A stretch of 27,793 bases of DNA from a bacterium (GCA_021780625.1 JAJXYI010000570.1:1-27793); one strand, 5' to 3'; positions 8,320 to 16,183 are shown, counted from the first letter of the stretch. Translations and numbers: made by a program. The notes: generated from the sequence alone by a model not told the origin.

Positions 8320-9453
8320 ATGTTGTCCCTCGCCCGATCAAGCCTCCGGCACGAATTTCACCGATATGTTCCCGCCATCCTCGCCGTGGCCTTCGCCAGC
8401 CTCCTGCTTCTGATCCAGATGGCGCTCCTCCTGGGGCTGTTCGGAATCGTGACCTCAGTCATCGACCGCTCGGCCGCCCAAATCTGGCTCACCTGCCCCA
8501 GGCTCGCCAGCTTCGACCAGGGCACCGACATCCCCGCCCGCAGCGCCCTCGCTCTCAAGGCGCTGCCCGCGGTCGCCGCCACCGAGGAGGTCGAGATGCT
8601 CAACGCCTCGGTCCGCATCCCCGGAGGCGCCATGATCCCCACCACCGTCATCGGCTATGACCTGCGTCCCCACTCCTTCGTCATGCCCGCCGCATTCCGC
8701 CCCGCCCTGGCGGAGGCGCTCCACCTGCCCGGAGGCGTCGTCGTCGACATGGCCGATGCCGACAAGCTCAGCGCCAAGATTGGCACCATCCTCGAAATCA
8801 ATGGCGTTCGCGCCCCCGTCGTCGGCTTCACGCGCCACTTCCGCGGCGTCGGCGGCGTCTACCTGTTCACTTCAATCGAGAGCGCCCGACGCTTCTCCGG
8901 AAACGGGATCGAGGTTCCCGCCATGACCACCTTTGTCGCCGCCAAACTGCACGACCCCGCGCTCGCACAACAGGTCCGCGACGCTGTGCAGCCGTCCTCC
9001 CCCAACCGCACCTTCGACGCCTGGACCAGCCAAGACCTTTCACGACACTCGCAACTCTACTGGCTGTTCGAAACCGGCATGGGCGTCGGCGTGCTCTTCT
9101 CCGCCCTGATCGGCGTCGTCGTCGGCGTCGTCATCACCAGCCAGACCCTTCGCGGCATCATCCTCGCCTCCCTCAAGGAATACGCGACGCTCCGCGCGAT
9201 GGGCGTCTCCGTCGCCTCGCTGCGGAAGATCGTCCTCGAACTCGCCGCCTGGATCGGCGGCCTCGGCCTGGTCGTGACCGCCGTCGTCGCCGCCGCACTC
9301 GCCGTCATCGCCGACCGCTCCAGCGTGAGCCTCGATTTTCCATGGTGGACGATCGCCATCACGATCGTCTTCACGTTCGCCGTCGCCTTCGCCTCGGGCT
9401 TCATCGCCCTGCGCGTGCTCTACACGGCCGAGCCCTCCGAACTGCTCCGCTGA
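8320..9453 (+). CDS. ABC exporter permease, FtsX/DevC type
   Basis: This 377-residue inner-membrane protein has the four-helix layout of MacB/FtsX-like permeases: one helix near the N-terminus (about 14-45, AILAVAFASLLLLIQMALLL), a large periplasmic domain (about 50-260), then three helices (about 265-295, 305-345, 350-372). The N-terminal signature resembles the DevC branch (RHEFHRYVPAILAVAFA). It should work with the ATPase encoded directly downstream, whose ATG overlaps this stop codon (TGATG, 9451-9455). The ATG at 8320 was chosen because homology starts there; the frame is open further upstream but overlaps the GTPase gene. In cyanobacteria DevC acts with DevA and DevB to export heterocyst glycolipids through TolC. 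The substrate here is unknown, although linkage to a metallochaperone makes metal-related export conceivable. Confidence 0.92.
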   Translation: MLSLARSSLRHEFHRYVPAILAVAFASLLLLIQMALLLGLFGIVTSVIDRSAAQIWLTCPRLASFDQGTDIPARSALALKALPAVAATEEVEMLNASVRIPGGAMIPTTVIGYDLRPHSFVMPAAFRPALAEALHLPGGVVVDMADADKLSAKIGTILEINGVRAPVVGFTRHFRGVGGVYLFTSIESARRFSGNGIEVPAMTTFVAAKLHDPALAQQVRDAVQPSSPNRTFDAWTSQDLSRHSQLYWLFETGMGVGVLFSALIGVVVGVVITSQTLRGIILASLKEYATLRAMGVSVASLRKIVLELAAWIGGLGLVVTAVVAAALAVIADRSSVSLDFPWWTIAITIVFTFAVAFASGFIALRVLYTAEPSELLR

Positions 9454-10157
9454 TGACCCTCGACAAGGCACCTTCCCTCGTCGCCCATGCCCTCCACCGG
9501 GGGTTCGTGTCCGGCCATGTACGCCAGGAAGTGATACGCGGGATCTCCCTGGAAATCTTCCCCGGCGAGCTGACCATGATCGCAGGGCCCTCCGGCTCCG
9601 GGAAAACCACGCTCCTCGCCCTGCTCAGCGGCCTGCTCTCGCCCGAACGAGGCTCCGTCATAAGCCTGGGCCAGGAAATCGAGACGCTCCCCGAGCGCGA
9701 GCGCGAACGTTACAGGCTCAGGCACACGGGGTTCGTCTTCCAGGGTTTCAATCTCTTCTCCTCGCTCACCTCCTTCGAGCAGGTCGTGCTGCCCCTGCAA
9801 TACGGAGCCCGCCCCGGCACCGACCTCAAGCAGGCCGCCCTCTACGCGCTCGAGGAGGTCGGCCTCACCGAGAAGCTCCACCTGCGCCCGCTGGAATTGT
9901 CCGGCGGCGAAAAACAGCGCGTCGCCGTCGCCCGCGCCATCGCCAAAGCACCCGAACTGCTCTTCGCCGACGAGCCCACCAGCGCGCTCGACTCCCATAA
10001 CGCCGAACGCATCGTCGTTCTCTTCAAACGCCTCGCGCACCGGCACCAGTCCACCATCGTGTGCGTCACCCACGACGAACACCTCCTCCGCCACGCCGAC
10101 CGCGTCCTCCACTTGCGCGACGGCCTCATCCTCGACGACAAACGACGATCCGCCTGA
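9453..10157 (+). CDS. ABC exporter ATPase, MacB/LolD/DevA type
   Basis: The 234-residue protein is a single nucleotide-binding domain of the usual length for LolD/DevA ATPases. It has Walker A GPSGSGKTT (45-53), a Q-loop FVFQGFNLF, the ABC signature LSGGEKQRVAVARA, Walker B LLFADEPTSALDS and the H-loop VTHD, so it looks fully active. It powers the permease encoded immediately upstream, with which its start overlaps by one base; its own stop overlaps the adaptor start in the same TGATG arrangement. Such coupling implies translation of the complex in fixed ratio. The start at 9453 is favoured over upstream in-frame codons because those lie inside the permease gene and encode Arg/His-rich out-of-frame sequence. 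Confidence 0.96.
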   Translation: MTLDKAPSLVAHALHRGFVSGHVRQEVIRGISLEIFPGELTMIAGPSGSGKTTLLALLSGLLSPERGSVISLGQEIETLPERERERYRLRHTGFVFQGFNLFSSLTSFEQVVLPLQYGARPGTDLKQAALYALEEVGLTEKLHLRPLELSGGEKQRVAVARAIAKAPELLFADEPTSALDSHNAERIVVLFKRLAHRHQSTIVCVTHDEHLLRHADRVLHLRDGLILDDKRRSA

Positions 10158-11083
10158 TGAACGTGTCTCACTCCCTCTCCATGCTCCTCCTCGCGTCATT
10201 GCTCGCCTGCTCCGCAGCTCCCGCGCACGCAGCCGACACCTCGGACGCCACCTCCCCGCAACTCCAGTCCCCCTGGACAGCCCTCGCACGCGGTCGCGTC
10301 GAGCCCTCGGGCGGCATCGTCCAGGTCGCAACCGCACGCGACGGAATCGTCCAAACCCTGCTCGTCTCGGAGGGCCAGCACGTCACCCAGGGCCAGCCCC
10401 TCGCAAGGCTCAGCGACGCCGATGCGCGCCTAAATCTCTCCCTCGCCCAATCCGAGCTCTCCCAGGTACAGGCCGCCCTCGCCCCCCTCGCCCTGCGCGA
10501 AGCCGCCGCGCAGCATGAGATCGCGCGCCTCGCTCCGCTGGTCTCCGAGCAGCTCGCAAACGCTGCCGATCTCGACCAGGCCCGGGAACGCGAAGCCCTC
10601 ATAAAGGCCGAGTTCGGGCAGGCCCAACGCGCCTGCGACACCGCGCAGGCCCGCCTCGCTATCGCCCGGCACGAGATCGACGCCCGCACTATTCTCGCTC
10701 CCGCCGCCGGCCGCATCCTGCGCTGCCTCGTCAAGGCCGGCGAAGGAGTCAGCACCCAGTCCCCCTCCCCCCTCTTCTGGCTCGCCCCCGATGGCCCACT
10801 CACCGTCCGCGCCCAACTCGACGAGCAGTCCTCCCACCTCGTCACGCCCGGCGAGTCCGCCCACATCGTCCCCGATTCCTCCAACACCAGCGTGGCCACC
10901 GCCCGCGTGCAGTCCGTCGGACTCGTCTTCGGCCCCCGGCGCCCCGCCACCGACGATCCCGCCGAACGCCAGGATCTGCGTGTCGTCGATTGTCTGCTCG
11001 TTATCGAGGGCCCCGCTCCCGATCTGATGATCGGTCAACGCGTCGTCGTCCGCTTTCTCAAATCTTCCGCCGCAGCCAAATGA
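10157..11083 (+). CDS. Periplasmic adaptor (HlyD/membrane-fusion family)
   Basis: This 308-residue adaptor would bridge the ABC permease and the outer-membrane factor. It begins with a hydrophobic signal (MNVSHSLSMLLLASLLACSAAPAHA) that could be cleaved after AHA or lipidated at Cys in LLAC. The barrel-sandwich (lipoyl-like) half-motifs flank a coiled-coil hairpin: RDGIVQTLLVSEGQHVTQGQPLARL about 55-80, a Gln/Ala/Glu-rich hairpin about 85-180, then APAAGRILRCLVKAGEGV about 180-197. A beta-barrel segment follows. At 308 residues it is short for the family, with a compact hairpin. Its start overlaps the ATPase stop, and its stop overlaps the next start (ATGA). The family call is secure; the substrate is unknown. 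Confidence 0.93.
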   Translation: MNVSHSLSMLLLASLLACSAAPAHAADTSDATSPQLQSPWTALARGRVEPSGGIVQVATARDGIVQTLLVSEGQHVTQGQPLARLSDADARLNLSLAQSELSQVQAALAPLALREAAAQHEIARLAPLVSEQLANAADLDQAREREALIKAEFGQAQRACDTAQARLAIARHEIDARTILAPAAGRILRCLVKAGEGVSTQSPSPLFWLAPDGPLTVRAQLDEQSSHLVTPGESAHIVPDSSNTSVATARVQSVGLVFGPRRPATDDPAERQDLRVVDCLLVIEGPAPDLMIGQRVVVRFLKSSAAAK

Positions 11084-12531
11084 GATCCCGGCCGCCACAA
11101 GACCGTCCCTCTCCCCGTGCCCTCCTGTGCGGTCTCGCGTGCGTCGCGCTGCTCGGCGGCTGCGCCACGCCGTCATCGCCGACCTCATCGCAGCGCTCCG
11201 CCGTCTCCCTCCCCACCACGTTCGACGGCCGCCTCCCCGGCCCAGCCCGGCCGGCCTCCGCACCGCTCACCCCCGCGTGGTGGACCTCCTTCAACGATCC
11301 CACGCTCGACCACCTCATCTCCCACGCCCTCGAAGCCAATGAGACTCTGAAGATCGCCGACGCCCGCCTGCGCCAGGCGCAAGCCGAAGAGACCGCTGCC
11401 CGCGCCGGCCCGAAACCCTCGGTCAACGCCGTCGCGCAATACCAGCGCCAGCACCTTCCTCCCAACGACCGCAACAAGGACCCGCTCGTCAGCCAGTACG
11501 CCATCACCGGCTTCGAGGCCTCCTGGGACGCCGATCTCTTCGGCCGCGTCCGCAATCTCGCGGCCGCCGCTCACGCCGACGTGCAAGCCGCAAGCGCCGC
11601 ACGCGACAACGCCTCCCTCGCCGTCGCCTCCGAACTCGCAAGCGCCTATTTTCAGTTCCGTGGAGACCAGTCCGCCCTCGCCCAGGCCCGTCGCGCCCGC
11701 GAACTCCAATCCTCCAAACTCCCCTGGATCCAAAGGCGGATTTCCGCAGGCGAGGCCAATCGCACCGATCTGGCAGAGGCCACCCTGCGCCTCGATTCAC
11801 AGGATGCAGACCTGGCAGACCTCGAGCAGCGCTCCGCCCACACCCTGCACCGCCTGAGCGTGCTCGCGGCCGAACCCACCGAGACCCTGCGCACCGCACT
11901 CGCCCAACCCGCCCGCCTGGACGCGGAGCCCGAGTCCCCCGCCCACGCCAGCCCCGCAGCACTACTGCGTCACCGCGCCGACATCCGCCAGGCCGAACGC
12001 GAACTCGTCGCCGCCCACGCGATCGACCAGGCGTCCCGCGCCGACCTGTTCCCACGCCTCACGTTCAACGGTCAACTGAGTTTCTTTGCCTTCGGCTGGG
12101 GCCTCGGCCCCACCCTCCAATGGGATCTCTTCGATCGCTCGCGGGTCAAGGCCCGCGAGGCCAGGGCCGGCGCGCAGGTCGACGAGGCCTTTGCCCGCTA
12201 CCAGCGCACCGTAAGCGAGGCCGTCGCACAGGTGGAGGACGCACTCTCCGATCTCAAGACAGCCAGGGCACGGCGCGACAGCCTGAAATCCGCCGCCGCA
12301 GAAGCCGCAAAGCTGGCCGCCTACACCCGCCGCCGCGCCCAGGCCGGCCTCGCCAACCGTATCGATATTGCGGATGCAGAAATCTCCGAGGCCCGCACCC
12401 GCCTGGCTTTGGACTCCCAGGAGGCGCTCGTGCGCCAGGCCTGGGTCGGCCTCTTCCGCGCGCTCGGCGGCGGCTGGAGCGACGACTCCGCACGCACGGT
12501 CAACGCCCCGACGGCGTCGTCCGGCCGTTGA
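11080..12531 (+). CDS. Outer-membrane efflux lipoprotein, NodT/TolC family
   Basis: The 483-residue protein is the outer-membrane exit duct of the exporter. It has a lipoprotein signal with lipobox ALLGGC about 30 residues in, then the NodT-family opening PLTPAWWTSFNDPTLDHLI and two OEP repeats made of long Ala/Gln/Arg-rich helices. Conserved pieces include ARLRQAQAEETAARAGPKPSV, SWDADLFGRVRN in the first repeat and LGPTLQWDLFDRSRVKAREA in the second, typical of this family. The start codon at 11080 overlaps the adaptor stop as ATGA, completing a permease-ATPase-adaptor-duct unit. The length matches the family. Several RND-associated ducts look the same, but the context shows it serves an ABC-type exporter here. 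Confidence 0.94.
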   Translation: MRSRPPQDRPSPRALLCGLACVALLGGCATPSSPTSSQRSAVSLPTTFDGRLPGPARPASAPLTPAWWTSFNDPTLDHLISHALEANETLKIADARLRQAQAEETAARAGPKPSVNAVAQYQRQHLPPNDRNKDPLVSQYAITGFEASWDADLFGRVRNLAAAAHADVQAASAARDNASLAVASELASAYFQFRGDQSALAQARRARELQSSKLPWIQRRISAGEANRTDLAEATLRLDSQDADLADLEQRSAHTLHRLSVLAAEPTETLRTALAQPARLDAEPESPAHASPAALLRHRADIRQAERELVAAHAIDQASRADLFPRLTFNGQLSFFAFGWGLGPTLQWDLFDRSRVKAREARAGAQVDEAFARYQRTVSEAVAQVEDALSDLKTARARRDSLKSAAAEAAKLAAYTRRRAQAGLANRIDIADAEISEARTRLALDSQEALVRQAWVGLFRALGGGWSDDSARTVNAPTASSGR

Positions 12532-12631
12532 GTACTCCGCGGCGCCCGCGTCATCGGCCCCTAATGCATGGGGTGGTAGGGTTGCGTCTCACGGCCACGC
12601 CCCAATCACGCGGACGTACCGTGCCCAATCC

Positions 12632-12991
12632 ATGAAATCCATCCTCCCTCCCTCCCGTCTGCTCGCCGTCACCGTTTCCCTGCTCGCCGCCGGTCTCGTC
12701 ACCGTCCTCGCCGCCGACAAGCCCGACCGGGACACTTCGCCGACACTCGCCTCCGTCCGCGTCACCCATGCCGTCGATCGCACCGTCCTGCCTTCCCTCG
12801 CCAGAATTTCCTTCGGACAGGCGCTCGCCACGGCCAGCCGGGCCGTCAAGGGAGCCGTCATCAAGGGCGAACTCGAGGCTGAGGACGGCAACCTCATGTA
12901 TTCCTTCGATATCGTGACACCCGCGAAAGTCGTCATGGAGGTCGAGATCGACGCGGGAAATGGAAAGGTTCTCGACGTCGGCAGCGACTGA
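12632..12991 (+). CDS. Secreted single PepSY-domain protein
   Basis: This 119-residue protein starts with a signal peptide (MKSILPPSRLLAVTVSLLAAGLVTVLAA) and then carries one PepSY-like domain (about 55-118), recognisable from ISFGQALATASRAVKGAVIKGELEAEDGNLMYSFDI and the closing VEIDAGNGKVLDV. PepSY domains are small extracytoplasmic modules found in protease propeptides, two-component sensors and metal or redox membrane proteins, and are thought to be regulatory. The gene follows the exporter duct gene by 100 bases on the same strand and may be read with it, but it is not translationally coupled. The ATG at 12632 was chosen because it starts the signal peptide; no strong Shine-Dalgarno sequence is visible. 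Confidence 0.85.
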   Translation: MKSILPPSRLLAVTVSLLAAGLVTVLAADKPDRDTSPTLASVRVTHAVDRTVLPSLARISFGQALATASRAVKGAVIKGELEAEDGNLMYSFDIVTPAKVVMEVEIDAGNGKVLDVGSD

Positions 12992-13194
12992 GCTCCCGGA
13001 GCTGCCCCGACTGTCTCCGGCGGATCATTACTGCAGGATTACCGATTCAGCTTCCCGTCCAAGAAGGCTCTTACGCAAAGGGCGCCAGCGTCGTATCAAG
13101 CTACACTATATCGACTTAAAATACCTCAAGTTATCCGCGTCCGGTGCGATGATACGATTGTCCATCAACGACAACCCTCAACCAAGGATGGTAA

Positions 13195-13410
13195 ATGAAA
13201 ATCGGATCGATTGGTTCCTCCGGCCCGTCAAGCGCAGCCGAGGAAGCCCGCGAAACCCGCGCGCAAACGCAGATCGAGGCGCGCAATGGAGACCAGCAGG
13301 CAGCACAGCTCCTGGCTCGTCTCAACGCCCAGAAGGCCCCTCAGGCCGCCCAAACCCCCAGCCCTCGTGACACGAGTTCGCAGGGGCGGGCCCTGAACGC
13401 CAAGGCCTGA
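13195..13410 (+). CDS. Small Gln/Ala-rich protein, paralogue of the one at 2843-3049
   Basis: This 71-residue protein begins MKIGSIGSSGPSSAAEEARE, carries the core EARNGDQQAAQLLARLNAQ and ends in LNAKA. It matches the 68-residue product at 2843-3049 at 28 of the first 48 positions without gaps; the C-terminal third diverges and is Pro/Gln/Ser-rich, yet both keep an NxKA terminus. The start at 13195 is supported by AAGGA at about 13183-13188 with good spacing and by the paralogue sharing the same N-terminus. There is no signal peptide or membrane segment, and the central part should be helical. An AT-rich tract just upstream (about 13100-13165) may hold the promoter. A perfect hairpin lies 59 bases beyond the stop, so it is probably transcribed alone. 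Function unknown. Confidence 0.82.
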   Translation: MKIGSIGSSGPSSAAEEARETRAQTQIEARNGDQQAAQLLARLNAQKAPQAAQTPSPRDTSSQGRALNAKA

Positions 13411-13469
13411 GCCGCAAGGCGCTCGCCTCATCCCGGAAACGGAATTCCCGAAGGCTCCGCTTCCGAAAC

Positions 13470-13511
13470 CAACGCAAAAGCCCCGGTCTTGCGACCGGGG
13501 CTTTTGCGTTG
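13470..13511. terminator. Perfect 19-bp stem, bidirectional intrinsic terminator candidate
   Basis: Bases 13470-13488 and 13493-13511 are perfect inverted complements with a TTGC loop. The stem has a GC-rich core (CCCCGGTC/GACCGGGG) flanked by AAAA and TTTT, so RNA from either strand ends the hairpin with a U-tract inside the stem base. It lies 59 bases after the stop of the small-protein gene and before the tetR leader, the right place to separate the two. Confidence 0.85.
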
Positions 13512-13805
13512 GGTCGACAGACCAACAGCCCTTGCCTCGGTTGCGCCCACCCTGTCCGCCACCTTCACCCTGCCGCACTCCTAAATTCGGCGGCCGGATG
13601 GAATAGCAGGGAACGAAGAAAAAGCAGCTTACCACAGAATTGAGAGCGTTGGTTTGTTCACCGTTTGGGTGGATCGATTTTCGCTCGGTGATTTCGTATA
13701 GTAGATTGGATCGGCCTACCTCGTTATCCTCGTTTCCTTCTGCTAACTGCTTTTTTTAAGTTCATTGCCTGCTTTTCGTCTCCACTCACCTCTTTCGGAT
13801 TAATA

Positions 13806-13819
13806 TTTGACTAATCGGT
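13806..13819 (+). promoter_or_regulatory. Candidate TetR operator half-site upstream of tetR
   Basis: The sequence TTTGAC-TA-ATCGGT has the same 6-2-6 spacing as the palindrome upstream of the reductase gene, and they share the right half (ATCGGT versus GTCGGT). Reading on, GACTAATCGGTAG (13809-13821) matches the reverse complement of 14477-14489 at 10 of 13 positions. Autoregulation by the TetR protein is inferred. Confidence 0.4.
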
Positions 13820-13848
13820 AGCTTTCGGCACCGTCCTCGACCGTACCC

Positions 13849-14460
13849 ATGCCGCGCCACACCGACTCCCGCGAACGCCTGATCCAGACAGCCTCCGAGC
13901 TGGTCTGGCGACAGAGCTATTACGGGACGAGCGTCGACGCGATCTGCGAACACTGCCAAATCAAGAAAGGCAGCTTTTACCATCACTTCCCGTCCAAGCA
14001 GGCACTCGTGATCGCGGCCCTCGACCATCAGTGGCAGGGATTTCGACACTTCCTCGACGAATCCTTCTCCTCGTCGCTCCCACCGATCGAGCGCTTTCGG
14101 ACCTATCTCAAAGGCACCTTCGCGAGCCAGTTGCAACATTTTGAACAGGCACATTTCGTGCTGGGATGCCCGCTCTACTCCCTCGGCACCGAGATTGGCA
14201 CCCAGGAGCCCGAGATCCGCGCTAAGATCGACGACCATCTCGGCACGATGGCCCGCTACTTCACCACTACCCTCCGCGACGCCATCGCCTCCGGCGATAT
14301 TCCGGCATGTGATTCGGAACTCCTAGCCCGCCAAATTCTTTCGTTTTGCGAAGGCTCGATGTCCCTGGGCCGAATCGGCAACACCCTTCGCCCCATTCAG
14401 GATATGGAATCGGGTGTGATGCGCCTGCTCGGCATCGCTTCGATCGACCGCGCAGCGTGA
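13849..14460 (+). CDS. TetR-family transcriptional regulator
   Basis: This 203-residue cytoplasmic repressor has an N-terminal TetR helix-turn-helix (about 8-55): RERLIQTASELVWRQSYYGT, then SVDAICEHCQIKKGSFYHHF, the classic recognition region, followed by PSKQALVIAAL. The C-terminal ligand-binding domain (about 75-200) is helical and keeps the LGCPLYSLGTE stretch seen in a subgroup of TetR proteins often paired with oxidoreductases. The flavodoxin-like reductase gene starts 50 bases downstream on the same strand, with a palindrome directly upstream of a good -10 box, so the reductase is the likely target; quinones or electrophiles are plausible inducers by analogy only. The ATG at 13849 gives the standard short N-terminal arm before the HTH. 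Confidence 0.93.
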   Translation: MPRHTDSRERLIQTASELVWRQSYYGTSVDAICEHCQIKKGSFYHHFPSKQALVIAALDHQWQGFRHFLDESFSSSLPPIERFRTYLKGTFASQLQHFEQAHFVLGCPLYSLGTEIGTQEPEIRAKIDDHLGTMARYFTTTLRDAIASGDIPACDSELLARQILSFCEGSMSLGRIGNTLRPIQDMESGVMRLLGIASIDRAA

Positions 14461-14478
14461 TTTTTGGTCCAGTAAACT

Positions 14479-14498
14479 ACCAACCAGTCGGTTAAAAT
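14479..14498 (+). promoter_or_regulatory. Operator-like palindrome abutting a -10 box for the reductase gene
   Basis: ACCAAC-CA-GTCGGT (14479-14492) is an inverted repeat with arms agreeing at 5 of 6 pairs and a 2-base spacer, the form of many TetR operators. It is followed directly by TAAAAT (14493-14498), a 5 of 6 match to a -10 box, 12 bases before the reductase ATG. No good -35 is visible. A bound repressor here would block RNA polymerase. Confidence 0.5.
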
Positions 14499-14510
14499 AG
14501 AAAACACTCC

Positions 14511-15092
14511 ATGAAATCCATCGTCATCGTTTACTACTCAGGCAGCGGTCACACGGCGCTCGTCGCCGACTCCGTCGCGAAGGGCGCGCGGTCTGTCCCC
14601 GATACCCAGGTCGATCTGCTCCGCATCTCCGGCGAGCAAATCCAGCAGGGGCGGTGGAAGGACGACGCCACGCTCGCCAAGCTCGCCTCCGCCGATGCCA
14701 TCGTCTTCGGAACCCCCACCTACATGGGCGGCGCATCGGCTCAATTCAAGGCCTTCGCCGACGCCACTGGCGAGACCTGGTACAAGCGCGGCTGGTCGGG
14801 CAAACTCGCCGCTGGCTTCACCTCCTCCGGCAGCCCGAGCGGCGACAAGCTCTCCACCCTGCTTTATCTGAATGTGTTCGCCAACCAACACGGCATGCTC
14901 TGGATCCCGCAGCCCAATATCAACTCAGCCGCAGTTGGCCGCACCGATGGGGTCAACCGCCTCGGCTCCCACACCGGCGTCATGGCTCAAAACACCGGCG
15001 CTCCCGGCACGCCCCCCGTGCTCGATTCCGGCGACGCGACGACCGCCGAGCTGCTGGGCAGGCAGGTCGCCACGATCGCGAAAAGACTCTGA
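14511..15092 (+). CDS. Flavodoxin-like NAD(P)H-dependent reductase (WrbA-like)
   Basis: The 193-residue protein has a flavodoxin fold that binds FMN and probably reduces quinones or related electrophiles with NAD(P)H. The phosphate-binding loop is YYSGSGHTALVADSVAKGA (residues about 8-26). The second FMN loop, AIVFGTPTYMGGASAQFKAF, is characteristic of WrbA and related NAD(P)H:quinone oxidoreductases, as is the later FTSSGSPSGDK segment. Length matches the family (about 190-200). It follows the TetR gene by 50 bases, with its own operator-like palindrome and -10 box, suggesting an inducible detoxification enzyme. The exact substrate is not determinable. The ATG at 14511 places the first beta strand at the N-terminus. 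Confidence 0.92.
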   Translation: MKSIVIVYYSGSGHTALVADSVAKGARSVPDTQVDLLRISGEQIQQGRWKDDATLAKLASADAIVFGTPTYMGGASAQFKAFADATGETWYKRGWSGKLAAGFTSSGSPSGDKLSTLLYLNVFANQHGMLWIPQPNINSAAVGRTDGVNRLGSHTGVMAQNTGAPGTPPVLDSGDATTAELLGRQVATIAKRL

Positions 15093-15110
15093 CTGTCATT
15101 CACGATCATT

Positions 15111-15190
15111 GGTTTGCAAACCTCTCAAAACATTCCATAATGCCACTTGTCCGACAAAGGGCCTAACACAATCAAACCGAGAGCCCTTTG
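15111..15190. terminator. Palindrome and weak hairpin between convergent genes
   Basis: After the reductase stop there is a perfect 12-base palindrome, GGTTTGCAAACC (15111-15122), and then an 8-bp stem CAAAGGGC (15155-15162) with GCCCTTTG (15183-15190) around a 20-base loop. They lie between convergent genes, so a termination role is possible, but the loop is long and neither is followed by a clear T-run. Confidence 0.3.
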
Positions 15191-15245
15191 ATCCGCACCG
15201 ACTGTCTCCCTCATAGCGGATCCCCAAACCCCGGCCGCCTTATCA

Positions 15246-15713
15246 TTAGGGTTGCCGGGTTTTCGTCTTTGAAGACGCCCCCAAGGCCGACGCCATGAAG
15301 TACACAATCCCCAGGTTGAACGCAAACACCAGCGCACGCCACGGGCCCGGATGGCTGTAGATCGCATACCCTTCGAACGGCAGGTAGACCGCACCTCCCA
15401 GCACCGCTATCCACTCCGCCCACCGCTTCTCGTTCCACAAACCGATCGCCTCCGCAAAACGGATACACGCGTATCCAAACGCCACTGTCGCGAGCACCCG
15501 GATTTTGAGCGGCGACAGATCCGACATCGCCCTCAGGAAGATCTGCGAGTATTTCCCCATCGGGTCGATGTGCATCAAGCCCATCCATTGGCCCGCTGCG
15601 GCCGCCAGGCTCCGATGTCCAAGCCTCACCAAGCCAAAGCCCGCCCCGAGGACCAGCACGCCCTTCGAGGCCTCCAGCACAGCGATCGCGCGGGCTCCTT
15701 TTGAAAAATTCAT
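15246..15713 (-). CDS. DUF2127-family integral membrane protein
   Basis: This 155-residue protein resembles the DUF2127 family of small predicted membrane proteins of unknown function. It starts with GARAIAVLEASKGVLVLGAGFGL, the typical opening helix of the family. Further helices lie at about 68-88 (IRVLATVAFGYACIRFAEAI), 100-118 (AEWIAVLGGAVYLPFEGYAI) and 126-146 (RALVFAFNLGIVYFMASAL). The Arg/Glu pairs in FGYACIRFAEAIGLW and the Tyr/Glu in YLPFEGYAIY are conserved-looking features. The start at 15711-15713 puts Arg/Lys just before the first helix. It faces the reductase gene and has no same-strand neighbour close by, so it is probably monocistronic. The family call is good; the role is unknown. 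Confidence 0.82.
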   Translation of the reverse strand: MNFSKGARAIAVLEASKGVLVLGAGFGLVRLGHRSLAAAAGQWMGLMHIDPMGKYSQIFLRAMSDLSPLKIRVLATVAFGYACIRFAEAIGLWNEKRWAEWIAVLGGAVYLPFEGYAIYSHPGPWRALVFAFNLGIVYFMASALGASSKTKTRQP

Positions 15714-16183
15714 CCTGAAACGCAGCAGTCAACGGTCATGTCGATTCGACCGCTGAATTCAACAAGGACCTGCAAAGGACCAGGCCGTTGCCCCGAAGTT
15801 GGCCGGGAAATTCCATGCGTCCACCTGAGCGGCGGGTCGATTTCGAGTTTTTTGTCCCATCGCAGCTTGGTTCTCTCCACTTGGTTGGATTCGTTTTCGT
15901 GTGTTCAATCGCATCGCCAAGTCTGGCCGTTCGCCCACCCCCTGCGCAAACATGCTCAACGGCTCCGTGCGCAAGCAGGAAACCTGCCGAATCCCGATAT
16001 TCCTACCCCATCTTCGTAGTCTCCCAGGTAATTTGCAGTTGCCGCAGCTCCGGCCCCTTCGCTACTCCTAGGAGAATGCTGGCGTAGAGCGTCCATCCCT
16101 GTGCACTCCGCCGCATTTCACACAACGGCTGCTGCTCCCTGATTCACCGGTGAGCGCGCCTCAACCCATAAGGTAATACAAAC
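15714..16183. other. Gene-free stretch upstream of the Arg-rich protein gene
   Basis: Several short open frames exist in these 470 bases, but none has the third-position bias or composition of a real gene. TTGGTT (15881-15886) and TTCAAT (15904-15909) have 17-base spacing and could be a weak promoter for the downstream gene, leaving a leader of about 270 bases. An AAGG at about 16170 with a spacer of about 10 bases serves the ATG at 16184. No RNA family was recognised. Confidence 0.35.

Larger units (their letters stand above)
13411..13848. other. Gene-free stretch: terminator, then AT-richer leader of the tetR gene
   Basis: No credible coding region is present in these 438 bases. The first part holds the strong hairpin at 13470-13511. 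From about 13620 the composition becomes AT-richer, including a run of seven T at 13751-13757. A TATAGT at 13697-13702 could be a -10 box, but only a poor -35 match lies upstream of it. The final 45 bases contain the candidate operator half described separately. No RNA gene was recognised. Confidence 0.5.

Noticed and set aside
15738..16019. Short plus-strand frame of 93 codons upstream of the Arg-rich protein gene
   Set aside because: Composition is unlike neighbouring genes, there is no ribosome site or homology, and other frames in the same stretch are equally open.
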